Part shown: in pieces, positions 8,412 to 17,379 of the stretch | Numbering within the stretch: the stretch's first letter is position 1 | Layout of the letters: each line of letters starts with the position of its first letter | Assembly: GCA_015709655.1 (NCBI GenBank) | Contig: CP054181.1 | Location: 1,484,207-1,548,206, forward strand | Length of the DNA: 64,000 bases | Direction: 5' to 3' | DNA from: Ignavibacteria bacterium | Lineage (GTDB): Bacteria; Bacteroidota; Ignavibacteria; Kapaibacteriales; Kapaibacteriaceae | Made by a program: the position numbers and the translations under genes | The notes under the pieces: model-generated | The model's database searches: none | What the model was told of the DNA's origin: nothing | What the model saw: only the letters and a program-made list of their open reading frames with translations

Positions 8412-9311
8412 CTACTTTGAAAACAGTGAATTACGTAAACAAATCAGACCGCTTTCTATTCCCCTGAACCGTAATCCTAGAACAGCCTCCGTTGTTGATG
8501 TACTTAGTCCCGCACGAAGCGGTCGTTTTGCCGGCAGCTGCAAATCGGCAGCCTGAACCGCGTGAATTAACGACGTGTCCAGTTTAAACACCTCTGCAAT
8601 TTTGGTTGCAAACTGATAACGACTAACGTAGTCCGATCCGCCTACATGGTAAATCCCTTGTGCAGCCGTCTCTATAACCCGTACGATAGCTTCGGCAAGG
8701 TCATCAACATAGGTTGGATTACCATATAAATCGCTGGCAGCGCGGACGGGAGAATTTGTTTCGGCACTTTTCAGTACCGAGTGAACAAAATCAGGACGTG
8801 ATGGGAAGGGGCTATATACAACGTTGGTTCGAATTATCGTGCTGCTGATGCCTGAAGTGATTACAGCATTCTCGCCGGACAGTTTTGTTTTACCATAGTA
8901 GTTAATTGGTGCGGGTGTGTCGTTCTCGGCGTACGGACCCCGCTCGCCGTTAAAAATGTAATCGGTAGAAAGGTGAACAAGATGTGCATCGGTTGCCCGT
9001 GCAAGTCGTACCAGGTCCTTCACGAGTGTTACATTCAGTACCTGTGCCGTTTCTTTATCTGCTTCACAGGCATCTACGCTGGAAGTTGCAACAAGATTAA
9101 CGATAACGGAAGGCAGTTGGCCAAGGATGGTAGATTTAAGCTCGCTCAGCGACGTAACGTTGACGTGTGAGGCAACAATCCTGCTATGTTCAATGTTAAC
9201 CTTCGAGCGGGTTACAAGGTGAAGAGTGGCTGAAGTCTCCTGCAGCAAAATTGGCACCAGCGCCAAACCGGTTGTACTTCCGGCACCGATAATAGTGATA
9301 GTTTTACTCAT
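8412..9311 (-). CDS. RmlD-like sugar-nucleotide/dTDP-4-dehydrorhamnose reductase family protein
   Basis: The 299-residue protein is an extended short-chain dehydrogenase: an N-terminal dinucleotide loop GAGSTTG (residues 9–15), LVATSSVDACEADKETAQVLN as in RmlD enzymes, HLSTDYIFNGERGPYAE, and the catalytic YYGKTK (Tyr-x-x-x-Lys). RmlD makes dTDP-rhamnose for surface glycans, and rmlC lies 50 kb away in this window. The loop has Ser-Thr-Thr where RmlD usually has Gln-Leu-Gly, so the exact substrate is uncertain. Only 11 bases separate its start codon from that of the divergent antiporter gene. Confidence 0.75.
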   Translation of the reverse strand: MSKTITIIGAGSTTGLALVPILLQETSATLHLVTRSKVNIEHSRIVASHVNVTSLSELKSTILGQLPSVIVNLVATSSVDACEADKETAQVLNVTLVKDLVRLARATDAHLVHLSTDYIFNGERGPYAENDTPAPINYYGKTKLSGENAVITSGISSTIIRTNVVYSPFPSRPDFVHSVLKSAETNSPVRAASDLYGNPTYVDDLAEAIVRVIETAAQGIYHVGGSDYVSRYQFATKIAEVFKLDTSLIHAVQAADLQLPAKRPLRAGLSTSTTEAVLGLRFRGIESGLICLRNSLFSK

Positions 9312-9322
9312 TACAAGAACAA

Positions 9323-10567
9323 ATGTATATTACGCTTATGCCTTTACTTACAAGTTTGTTAATGTTGATTGTTGTGGCCAGGATTTTTGGCCACATAGCA
9401 GTACGATTAAAGCAACCAGCGATCGTTGGAGAAATGGTGGCAGGCGTACTGTTAGGCCCGAGCGTATTGGGTCTGGTAACGGCAAGCCCTGCATTATCGG
9501 GCATTTCGGAGCTGGCGGTATTTCTTGTTGTGTTGTCCGCCGGACTGGAAATGAATTTTAACGATGTAGTAAAGGCATTCAAGGGCAAGGGTTCAATAAT
9601 CGGCTTATTTGGATTTTTAATACCGCTAATTCTTGGGATTCTGGTAGGACTGGTTTTTGGTCTGGATGTTAACAAGACGGTTTTCCTGGGATTATGTATT
9701 TCGATAACGGCATTACCTGTTGCCGTTGGAATTCTTCAGAGTTTTGGTATCCTGAACAGCAGAATAGGCAAATACTCAATTGCGACTGCAATCCTTAACG
9801 ACGTATTTGCGCTGATGATTCTTGGCGTACTACTGTCGTTACCTGAGCAGCGTTCATTCGAGGCCGTTGGGATCAGCATTGCATTAACAGTATGGAAGTT
9901 AGTGGTTCTGGGTGCTGTAATTCTTGGGTTTAACTGGGTATTGGAAAAGCTGGTACAGTGGGGAGTGCACGTTGAACGGTTCCCTGAAAAACTTGTACAG
10001 TGGCTGGGCAATGATGCGCTGTTTGGTTTAGTGGTTCTCTTTGTACTGGTATTTGGGTCGGCCAGCGAGATGCTGGGTTTCCATTTTGTTGTGGGTGCGT
10101 TTTTTGGGGCATTGCTGATTGACAGGAAGTTTTTCCTTGCCGAGCGTTATCACGTGCTTGATAGTACATTACGATCGGTAAGCGACGGTTTTCTGGCACC
10201 GATTTTCTTTGCATACCTTGGCCTTGAGTTCAACATTTTTGGCGTCAGCTCTGTTTTGTTTGTAGTTGTTGTGCTCATCGTTTCAATTGTGTCAAAGATG
10301 ATAGCAGGGTGGCTTGGAGGCAGAACCATCGGAATGTCCAAAACAGATTCAATGGGAATAGCTATCATTCTAAACGGACGTGGTGTGATGGAGTTGGTTA
10401 TTGCCAGTATCGGCTACGAGAGGGGTCTGATTGGTCAGGAATTATTCTCGACGCTTGTCCTTATGGGAGTCGTGTCAACACTTATTACCCCGGTGCTGTT
10501 CCGCAAGTTCGTAATGCCACGTCTGGAAAAAGAAAACGAACCGCAGCCGGTGCTTGCAGATGGTTAA
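9323..10567 (+). CDS. CPA2-family (Kef/NapA-type) cation:proton antiporter
   Basis: A 414-residue polytopic membrane protein of the sodium/hydrogen exchanger family. Features include RLKQPAIVGEMVAGVLLGPSVLG, the ELAVFLVVLSAGLEMN segment, ISITALPVAVGIL with AILNDVFALMILG (the conserved Asp of the ion site), and GIAIILNGRGVMELVIA near the C-terminus. No RCK/TrkA domain follows, so it is the short form. The ATG at 9323 is taken from the reading frame; the internal ATG at 9338 is equally plausible because only 11 bases separate 9323 from the divergent gene. Confidence 0.88.
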   Translation: MYITLMPLLTSLLMLIVVARIFGHIAVRLKQPAIVGEMVAGVLLGPSVLGLVTASPALSGISELAVFLVVLSAGLEMNFNDVVKAFKGKGSIIGLFGFLIPLILGILVGLVFGLDVNKTVFLGLCISITALPVAVGILQSFGILNSRIGKYSIATAILNDVFALMILGVLLSLPEQRSFEAVGISIALTVWKLVVLGAVILGFNWVLEKLVQWGVHVERFPEKLVQWLGNDALFGLVVLFVLVFGSASEMLGFHFVVGAFFGALLIDRKFFLAERYHVLDSTLRSVSDGFLAPIFFAYLGLEFNIFGVSSVLFVVVVLIVSIVSKMIAGWLGGRTIGMSKTDSMGIAIILNGRGVMELVIASIGYERGLIGQELFSTLVLMGVVSTLITPVLFRKFVMPRLEKENEPQPVLADG

Positions 10568-10739
10568 GGGCAACGTAGTTTGGTTTAGGTGTCTTGCCGC
10601 ACGGCCCACGTAAAAATGTGCAACTCAGCAATTAGTGTCATGGAGTAGGCCTGACTGTGGTCATTTCTAAAATGTTATTAAGATTGCGTAATTTTCGACA
10701 GGAAAATGAACATAATACAAACTTTCCCAAAGGTTTTCC

Positions 10740-11984
10740 ATGCGAAAGAGTACGATTACATGCGATACGGAAGGAATAATTCAAACGTTTAATCAGGGGG
10801 CTGAGGAAATGTTTGGATACACCGCTTCCGAAGCTGTTGGCAAACTTCGAGTAAGTGCATTTTCACCTGGCGAGATTGTCTTGCAAAACCTTAAAAGCTG
10901 GCTTGACACCGCTAATGAAACGGGTGAGTGGATTGGTCAGACCAACTTTGTTCGTAAAAACGGTGAGGTATTTGGTGCCAGAATCCGGATATCGCCAACC
11001 TCGAAGAACGGAGAACAAATTGGCTATTGCGGTGTGACCGAAGAACTGGAAACCCCGGTTCATGTACCCATAAAGTTTACAACTAAAGCCATACGCTGGC
11101 TTGTTATCACCAGAGCCCCTTTTCTAACGGCAGCATTAACACCGGTGGTGATTGGGTTGGTATGGGTTGCAGCGATCGGGGGTTTTGCGATACCGTGGAC
11201 GGAAAGCCTGCTTGCCGGTCTGGGCGTGTTGCTGCTCCATTTAAGCGCAAACGTCTTTAACGATTATTTCGACGTGAAAAGTGGTACTGATGGCGCAAAC
11301 ACCAAATACTTTGTACAGTACACTGGTGGGAGCAGAGCCATAGAAATGGGGTTGATAGATTTAAAGCGTACAAAGTATGTTGCGGTAACACTACTTCTTG
11401 CTGCGCTGATCATCGGCCTTGGTTTAACCGCAGTGGTGGGAACCGGTGTGTTATACATTGGTCTTGCGGGTCTTGCATTAGGGTACTTTTACACGGCACC
11501 TCCTCTTCGTCTGGTAGCCCGGCATGGTCTTGGCGAGCTCTCGATCGGACTGGCGTTTGGTCCGTTAATTACTCTTGGCATGGCCTACGTTGCTACAGGT
11601 TTTTATTCGTGGGAAGCATTCCTGGTTGGGATTCCTGCAGGCTTGCTTACAACGAACATCCTGATGATTAACCAGATTCCAGATGCAGAAGGAGATGCAA
11701 CTACCGGAAAGAATCACCTGGTTGTAACGTTTGGTCCAACGGTTGCCGGTTGGTTGTATACCGGCACCTGGCTTAGTGCTCTGGCGGGGATATCATGGTT
11801 TGCTTTGCAGTGGAATAAGCCACTCTTACACATAGCAACTGTTGTGGGTCTGGTGTATGGCATTTATACGATCGTATGGATGTTTAAGAACCTTGATAAA
11901 CGCACACTTGTTCGGTCAAACGTCAATACTATTTACTTGCAAATCGCGGTAACGCTGTTGATGGCACTGTTCATGGCGTTATAA
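10740..11984 (+). CDS. PAS domain fused to UbiA/MenA-type prenyltransferase
   Basis: Residues 1–105 look like a PAS sensor: GIIQTFNQGAEEMFGYTASE, a GEWIGQTNFVRKNGEVFGARIRISP strand pair, and GYCGVTEEL. From about residue 117 the protein is a UbiA-superfamily prenyltransferase with many membrane helices, the first Asp-rich motif NDYFD (174–178) followed by the DGANTKY stretch typical of MenA, and the second motif NQIPDAEGD (311–319). MenA attaches a polyprenyl chain to dihydroxynaphthoate to make menaquinone. One continuous frame covers both parts. The fusion is unusual to me; I do not know of a characterised example. The 172 bases upstream contain no gene. Confidence 0.85.
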   Translation: MRKSTITCDTEGIIQTFNQGAEEMFGYTASEAVGKLRVSAFSPGEIVLQNLKSWLDTANETGEWIGQTNFVRKNGEVFGARIRISPTSKNGEQIGYCGVTEELETPVHVPIKFTTKAIRWLVITRAPFLTAALTPVVIGLVWVAAIGGFAIPWTESLLAGLGVLLLHLSANVFNDYFDVKSGTDGANTKYFVQYTGGSRAIEMGLIDLKRTKYVAVTLLLAALIIGLGLTAVVGTGVLYIGLAGLALGYFYTAPPLRLVARHGLGELSIGLAFGPLITLGMAYVATGFYSWEAFLVGIPAGLLTTNILMINQIPDAEGDATTGKNHLVVTFGPTVAGWLYTGTWLSALAGISWFALQWNKPLLHIATVVGLVYGIYTIVWMFKNLDKRTLVRSNVNTIYLQIAVTLLMALFMAL

Positions 11985-12006
11985 TTTTCACGATCTACAA
12001 AAAGCG

Positions 12007-12037
12007 AAAAAGCCGGGGTTTCCTCCGGCTTTTTTTT
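12007..12037. terminator. Bidirectional intrinsic terminator
   Basis: The hairpin AAAAAGCCGG – loop GGTTTCCT – CCGGCTTTTTTTT lies between the convergent prenyltransferase and fasciclin genes. It has a run of T on the plus strand and of A on the other side, so it can stop transcription from both, including the long nos operon. Confidence 0.85.
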
Positions 12038-12052
12038 GGTATTGCAAAACTG

Positions 12053-12616
12053 TTATTGTGGTGGCAGTACAACTGCATCCACAACATGTACCCAACCGTT
12101 TGAGGCACGTACTGAGGCAACGATTTTTGCACCGTCAATCTTCCAGGTGTCACCCTCAATCGACATCGTAACCGGCGTACCGTCGAACATCTTTACTTGT
12201 TGTCCGTTTGTAAAGGCGTCCTTATCCAATGCCGACGTTAGAACGTGATGGTACAGGACAGTTGTAAGCTGATCGGCCTTTTCTGGCTTGAGCAGCGATT
12301 CAACAGTTCCGGCCGGAAGCTTATCAAACGCGGCATTTGTTGGAGCAAACACTGTAAACGGTCCAGCATTGGCAAGAGTATTCTCAAGTCCCGCTGCCTG
12401 CACTGCTTTTACCAGGGTAGAGTGGTCAGCAGAACCCATGGCAACATGCAGAATGTCTTTTTGTGAAACATCGTCCTGAACAAAAGCCTGACCTCCGCCC
12501 GGCTGGTCGGCAGCGCCGGAGGTATTCGCCTGAGTCTTCTCGGCATCCTGCGAGCAACCCCATGCAAGAAACACGGCTGCTAGAATGGTGACTAAAGAAT
12601 GCGACTTTATCATCAT
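12053..12616 (-). CDS. Fasciclin (FAS1) domain lipoprotein
   Basis: A 187-residue exported protein with a lipobox LAWGC near residue 21, a short low-complexity linker, then one FAS1 domain (DHSTLVKAVQAAGLENTLANAGPFTVFAPTNAAFDKLP; YHHVL; VHVVDAVVLPP at the end). FAS1 domains mediate adhesion or ligand binding; a role here is not known. It is the last gene of the nos run, 27 bases after nosY and just before the terminator, so it is probably co-transcribed. Similar fasciclin proteins do occur beside nos genes in this phylum, as far as I recall. Confidence 0.85.
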   Translation of the reverse strand: MMIKSHSLVTILAAVFLAWGCSQDAEKTQANTSGAADQPGGGQAFVQDDVSQKDILHVAMGSADHSTLVKAVQAAGLENTLANAGPFTVFAPTNAAFDKLPAGTVESLLKPEKADQLTTVLYHHVLTSALDKDAFTNGQQVKMFDGTPVTMSIEGDTWKIDGAKIVASVRASNGWVHVVDAVVLPPQ

Positions 12617-12643
12617 GCATCTCCAAAAAGTGAATAAATATGG

Positions 12644-13426
12644 TTACCAGTCTTTTCGAACAAAAGCACGTTTACCGAACACGATTGGTACTACCATCCA
12701 CACCAGCAATGAAACTGCAGATATGGTCGTGCCAAGCGAGGTTCCAAAAAAGTCTTCAAAAACAGCACCTGTGTATCCCATGAGTGCAGCATAGTCAAAG
12801 GTGAGCATCACGATGATGCGGGCAAGATCAACGGGATTCAAAACAATCATGCCGATTGTTGCCATCTCCATGGGGTAGTCCGCAAAGGCAACGGTGATTG
12901 CCAGAATGGCACCATCGTATAAGATGGCTGTGATTAGCCACACCACAAAGGCAACACCCATGGCAGCAGCCTTATCCTGTACGGTAACACCGATCAGATA
13001 GGCAATAGCAAAGAATACCACCGAGAGAGCAGCACCGGTGCTGATAAGAGTTACAAAGGGAGCGGAGAACACAACGCCGTGGAGCAGGCCCGGAATGCCC
13101 ACGCCCAGTACAAACGAAATCAGGAAGGGGAGAGTAACACCAAGGTACAGAGCGGTAAAAATCGATGTACGCGTTACCGGTTGCGAAAGCATTAGCTCAA
13201 CAAAGTCACGATTGTGATGAATATGCAGGGTACCAAAAACAGCGGCAGCAAGCGGAATTAGAATGAGGACGACATTCATCAACCCGACAACGGTTTTGGC
13301 TTCACCGGAGGTAAAAAACAGGAGTCCTTCCGATACGGCAAAGAAAAATAAAAAGTACATAATCAGCCATCGGCTGCGAACAACATCCCGGACAACGTAG
13401 CGGAGTAACTGTAACGTTGGTTTCAT
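12644..13426 (-). CDS. nosY: ABC transporter permease for NosZ maturation
   Basis: The 260-residue protein has about six hydrophobic segments and the NosY/ABC-2 permease pattern: RDVVRSRWLIMYFLFFFAVSEGL at the N-terminus, a HIHHNRDFVELMLSQPVTRTSIF cytoplasmic loop, and the NPVDLARIIVMLTFD segment typical of NosY. With NosF and NosD it forms the complex that helps deliver the copper-sulfur centre to NosZ. Its start overlaps the nosF stop by four bases. Confidence 0.92.
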   Translation of the reverse strand: MKPTLQLLRYVVRDVVRSRWLIMYFLFFFAVSEGLLFFTSGEAKTVVGLMNVVLILIPLAAAVFGTLHIHHNRDFVELMLSQPVTRTSIFTALYLGVTLPFLISFVLGVGIPGLLHGVVFSAPFVTLISTGAALSVVFFAIAYLIGVTVQDKAAAMGVAFVVWLITAILYDGAILAITVAFADYPMEMATIGMIVLNPVDLARIIVMLTFDYAALMGYTGAVFEDFFGTSLGTTISAVSLLVWMVVPIVFGKRAFVRKDW

Positions 13427-14139
13427 TGTACACCCCCGCCCTTTTCCATAATGGCAGCGATGGCTGCCGGAAGATTGGAATGACCTGTAGAAGAGAGTAG
13501 ATTCTGTACTGAGCCATCGTACATGATTACGCCTTCGTTGATATAAACAATCCTGGTGGCAAGCTCTTCGATTTCGGCGATTACGTGCGATGTGATAAGA
13601 ACGCTTGAGCCGTTATCGGCCACGTGACGGATTCGGTTTTTGAGTCGCTGTGTTACCAGCGGATCAAGTCCGGCAGTTGGTTCATCGAGTAGTAACACCC
13701 TGGGTTCGTACATAAATGCCAACACTGCACCAACTTTTTGACGTGTGCCGCCACTCAGTGAGCGCATAGGCTTTTTTAAATGTTCGTGAAGCTGAAATTC
13801 AGAGAACAGTTCTTCGGCTATTTCTGTCTGCTGCTTTCTGATGCCGCGAACCATGGCAATAAGTTCCAGTGGCGACAGATTTTCGGGGTATCGGGCAACT
13901 TGCGACATATAGCCCATCTTGTTGCGTACGTCGGGATTGGCACTCACCAGTTCACCGTCCAGATGTATTGTTCCCGAGTCCGGCCGCACCAAGCCAACAA
14001 TGCTCTTCATGAGCGTGGTTTTACCGGATCCGTTTGGACCTACAAGAGCAGTAACACTGCCCGGTGAGAGCGATATACTCACTCCGTTCAGCACCTGTAG
14101 CTGTTTGAATTTTTTCCTGATGTTCTGTATTTCAATCAT
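13423..14139 (-). CDS. nosF: ABC transporter ATP-binding protein for NosZ maturation
   Basis: A 238-residue ABC ATPase with Walker A GPNGSGKTT (residues 34–42), a signature LSGGTRQKVG, Walker B VLLLDEPTAGLDP and a switch His in TSHVIAEIEEL. It overlaps nosD by eight bases upstream and nosY by four downstream, the standard nosDFY order. Known NosF energises the NosDFY complex that supplies sulfur and copper for the CuZ site. Confidence 0.94.
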   Translation of the reverse strand: MIEIQNIRKKFKQLQVLNGVSISLSPGSVTALVGPNGSGKTTLMKSIVGLVRPDSGTIHLDGELVSANPDVRNKMGYMSQVARYPENLSPLELIAMVRGIRKQQTEIAEELFSEFQLHEHLKKPMRSLSGGTRQKVGAVLAFMYEPRVLLLDEPTAGLDPLVTQRLKNRIRHVADNGSSVLITSHVIAEIEELATRIVYINEGVIMYDGSVQNLLSSTGHSNLPAAIAAIMEKGGGVQ

Positions 14140-15373
14140 GGCGTAAGAATGGTGGCCGCATCAGCGGACGCTTGTCCACAAGAGTTTCAGGAGTCATTGT
14201 TGGAATGATGCGTTCAGTGAGATCCAGGATGGTAATAAATGCGGTATGCATCAGAATTACCGATGATGGGATTCGCTCAACAAGTAGCGAATAGAGGCGC
14301 ACCGGGTGAAAGGGTACGTCACCGAATCCATCTTTGTTTAAATCGTATCCTTCGTATGAACTCCAGTAGTTTTCGTTAAACGAGCTGTTAAGCTCACCCG
14401 CATTAGTTGTAATGTCGAATGTATTACCGTCGAACATGTTTCGGGTAACCGTTACCAGCTCACAGTTGCCAAGGATTCTAAATCCATAGCCATTGCGAAT
14501 AAACCGGTTTTGTTCTATGAGCGACCTGGTAAGACCCTCACCATGTATGGCAACGGTGTTGCCGGTAAATACATTCCCTTTCAGGTGTCCGTGACTGATG
14601 TCTTTAAGCAGCAGCCCGTACGAGGTAGGACCCCAATTGTCGAGGAATGAGTTGTTTAGCATTTGAATTTGCCGGGAATACATAACCGCAACTCCGGCAT
14701 CATTGTGTTTAAAAACATTCGATCGGTACGAGCAGGAATCGGAGAACATGAAGTGCAATCCGTAGCGAATATTTCCTTCACTTTTATTACCAACAACGGT
14801 ACCTTGTCGCATAAATTCAAAGTAGATTCCGTCACGGTGTCCGGTGATTACATTGTCCTTGACCAGTATATTCCTACATTTCCAGGCATGAATGGCGTTA
14901 CCGGAATTCGACTCACTTCGTGGTATTCCGGTTATGGTGTTGCCCTGAATGCGGCAACGCTCAGAACTGTATGCATAGATTGCAAAGAATGCATTTTCGA
15001 TAATGCAGTTCTTAACAACGATGTTGCTTTGTTCCTTGATTTTAATTGCAGCATGATCATCAACGTAGCTAACGGCTACGTTGCGAATGGTAATGCCACT
15101 GATGGTAACATTTCCGGACAGGATGCTGAACACACTGCCATTTTTAGACTCCGCATCAAAAACACATTCACGCGTACCCAGGATTGTTATGGCTGACTTC
15201 ACAACATACCCGGTACCGGGGTACACACCGGGTGTAACCCTGATCGTATCACCATTACCGGTATGTGCAAGTGCAGCACTCATCCCGCCACGGTAGGCCG
15301 GCGTTAGGGTTATGGTTCGTCCCAAACCACTTACAGCACCAAACAACAGTGTTAGTGAGATTAGCAGTTTCAT
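14132..15373 (-). CDS. nosD: Periplasmic copper-handling beta-helix protein
   Basis: NosD is the periplasmic partner of NosFY and hands copper on during CuZ assembly. The 413-residue protein has a signal peptide (LISLTLLFGAVSGLG), then a carbohydrate-binding/sugar-hydrolase-like right-handed beta-helix with repeated N-x-I/V strands (about residues 85–330: NITGI, NVITGHRDGIYFEF, HFMFSDSC) and the NosD ending NENYWSSYEGYDLNKDGFGDVPFHPV. The RHGDGIYFEF-type and SHxN stretches are the family hallmark. It overlaps the TonB receptor by four bases. Confidence 0.93.
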   Translation of the reverse strand: MKLLISLTLLFGAVSGLGRTITLTPAYRGGMSAALAHTGNGDTIRVTPGVYPGTGYVVKSAITILGTRECVFDAESKNGSVFSILSGNVTISGITIRNVAVSYVDDHAAIKIKEQSNIVVKNCIIENAFFAIYAYSSERCRIQGNTITGIPRSESNSGNAIHAWKCRNILVKDNVITGHRDGIYFEFMRQGTVVGNKSEGNIRYGLHFMFSDSCSYRSNVFKHNDAGVAVMYSRQIQMLNNSFLDNWGPTSYGLLLKDISHGHLKGNVFTGNTVAIHGEGLTRSLIEQNRFIRNGYGFRILGNCELVTVTRNMFDGNTFDITTNAGELNSSFNENYWSSYEGYDLNKDGFGDVPFHPVRLYSLLVERIPSSVILMHTAFITILDLTERIIPTMTPETLVDKRPLMRPPFLRHD

Positions 15374-17379
15374 AGTACCAGCCTTGCTCCAAGAACGAAT
15401 GATCGTCCCGCTGAGGGCAGGTTGTTTATGCTTGTATGTTCATGATACAGCCGATCAAACAGGTTAGTACATCCTGCCTGTACACGTATTGCGCGGGTTG
15501 GTTGCCATGCCAGAAGGATGTCTGATCGCCACCATGCACCGGTTGAATCTTCGGGTAGAATAATGTGCGAGGTACGTTCCTGAGCTAAAGCGCCAGTCAT
15601 TAGCAGCTCAGCCTGAATTTCGGGGTTCCCTACAATGGTCCGTATGGTAGCAGATGGAGGACTAATCAGTGGCAGTGGTTCAGAATACAATACCGAATTA
15701 CCCCACAAGGCCTGTACAGATCCCTGAATGCTGCACCATGACGTTACGGCCGTAAGAGCAGAAATATCAAAGCCCCGTATCCAGGCAGCGCCAATGTTGG
15801 ATATCGTGCGGATTGGCACGCGGTTACTTCCGTCATATACAACATTGGTGTCAGTTGCGATATAGTCAGAAATTGATCGTACAAAGGTGTTAACACTAAC
15901 AGTGAAGTCATCGGTGCCATAGGAGCATCCAACCGAGACATTAACAGACGACTCGTTCTTCAGATCAGGGTTGCCATTTACAATTGCGTCGATGCCAGGA
16001 TCGTAAATATAGAATCCATATACCTCAAGCTGTGTTGGCATACGCTGTGCGTACGATAAAACAGACCGAAGCTGAATTGTTTCTGAAACATCATAGTAAA
16101 GCCCCCCGGATGCACTGAATGCGGTAACGGTTTTATCAGGGTTAATCCCGGGAAAGTATCCGCTTAACACGCTGCGAAAAATCTCGTTATTCAGTGTTCT
16201 GTTTGAAACATCAAACCGTGCGGAGCCACGAACCGAGACGCGAGAGCTCACGGTATGGTCTGCTGAGGCAACAACGCCAAGAGTACCAATGCGAGCATCT
16301 CCAATATTGATCATGTGCATTGGGGAAACCGTCGTGTCCAGCGGAATCATGTCCATTGTAGCATTTGCAGCAAGGTACGATGCATCCAGAATAACGGAGT
16401 ATAGTGTAGAAGCAGTAAAAAGCGATACTTCAGAGAGCAGGCCAAGAACGTTTGATGTACCATGCATAGGCATGTTCATATTGGGCATAAACCGCCGGGT
16501 TCGAATTTCTTCAATCGGCCGACTGTAATCGTCCATGTTGTGGATAACACTGTTACCATAAAATTTAACTGATGACGTAACAGCTGGTGTCCAGCGATTA
16601 TTCCAGGTGAGCGCACCGATATAGGCATCGGCATTCCGGGTGTCCATCAGCAAAACCGGATACATGGCATCGATTGCTCGGTCAATAATGGCAGTAGCAA
16701 CCAGTTCCGATGATTTAGTAATCCGAGTTCGTCCAACCAGGTTGATATTATGTTTGCTAAAACCTGATCGAGATATTACGTCACCACCTCCAACGCTGAC
16801 ATCATTTGTGGCCCGATATGTATAACCAATGCGGTAAGCTGCAGACTCAGAGCCTGCGCTTACGTCAGCCCGAAGCCTTCTTCCAAAACCATTTGATTCA
16901 GCCGATGCATCGGTAAGGCAGCGAAGGTCGCTCCGATAATCAGGCTGCTGGGTAGAGAAGTTAACTGATGCACCCAATCCCGAAGCATAGCGCAAATCAG
17001 TACCGTCAGCCGAGACGTTCATAGTACGAATATTGTCAAGCTCTACATATGCTGTAGCAGGATCCATTTTGTCGATGCACGCCGCATGAATTTTCATCCC
17101 GTCGATTGTTGTTGAGATTTGTCCGCCGCGTAACCCTTGTATCATGGCTTCGCCGGCAAAGCCGGATGCACGCTGAATAAGAGAAAGGCCGCTGAACCTC
17201 ATGAGTTGATCTACAGAACTCGACGCTGAAACCGGACGATCTGTTCGCCATGGCATCGTTAGCGGATCGGCGGAGACCGTAACCTGTTGGGCCGTTACGG
17301 AACGGATCGTGTCTTGCGCATTAACGAAATACACACAGAAGAAAATGCCGGCAAATACGATACAACGGTTAAGGAACAT
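15370..17379 (-). CDS. nosA: TonB-dependent copper receptor, NosA/OprC type
   Basis: An outer-membrane TonB-dependent channel of 669 residues: signal peptide, plug domain (SASSSVDQLMRFSGLSLIQR... GEAMIQGLRGGQISTTIDGMKI) and a long beta-barrel ending in aromatic-poor VLGARLVL. OprC and NosA bind copper through a CxxxM...HxM pair. Here CIDKM followed by DPATAYVEL lies at residues 101–105 and HNMDDYS at 280–285, matching that site. I chose the ATG at 17379, which overlaps the preceding stop by 11 bases; 17403 would add eight residues. Its place inside the nos operon supports copper import for NosZ. The symbol is by function and motif, not by overall similarity. Confidence 0.8.
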   Translation of the reverse strand: MFLNRCIVFAGIFFCVYFVNAQDTIRSVTAQQVTVSADPLTMPWRTDRPVSASSSVDQLMRFSGLSLIQRASGFAGEAMIQGLRGGQISTTIDGMKIHAACIDKMDPATAYVELDNIRTMNVSADGTDLRYASGLGASVNFSTQQPDYRSDLRCLTDASAESNGFGRRLRADVSAGSESAAYRIGYTYRATNDVSVGGGDVISRSGFSKHNINLVGRTRITKSSELVATAIIDRAIDAMYPVLLMDTRNADAYIGALTWNNRWTPAVTSSVKFYGNSVIHNMDDYSRPIEEIRTRRFMPNMNMPMHGTSNVLGLLSEVSLFTASTLYSVILDASYLAANATMDMIPLDTTVSPMHMINIGDARIGTLGVVASADHTVSSRVSVRGSARFDVSNRTLNNEIFRSVLSGYFPGINPDKTVTAFSASGGLYYDVSETIQLRSVLSYAQRMPTQLEVYGFYIYDPGIDAIVNGNPDLKNESSVNVSVGCSYGTDDFTVSVNTFVRSISDYIATDTNVVYDGSNRVPIRTISNIGAAWIRGFDISALTAVTSWCSIQGSVQALWGNSVLYSEPLPLISPPSATIRTIVGNPEIQAELLMTGALAQERTSHIILPEDSTGAWWRSDILLAWQPTRAIRVQAGCTNLFDRLYHEHTSINNLPSAGRSFVLGARLVL

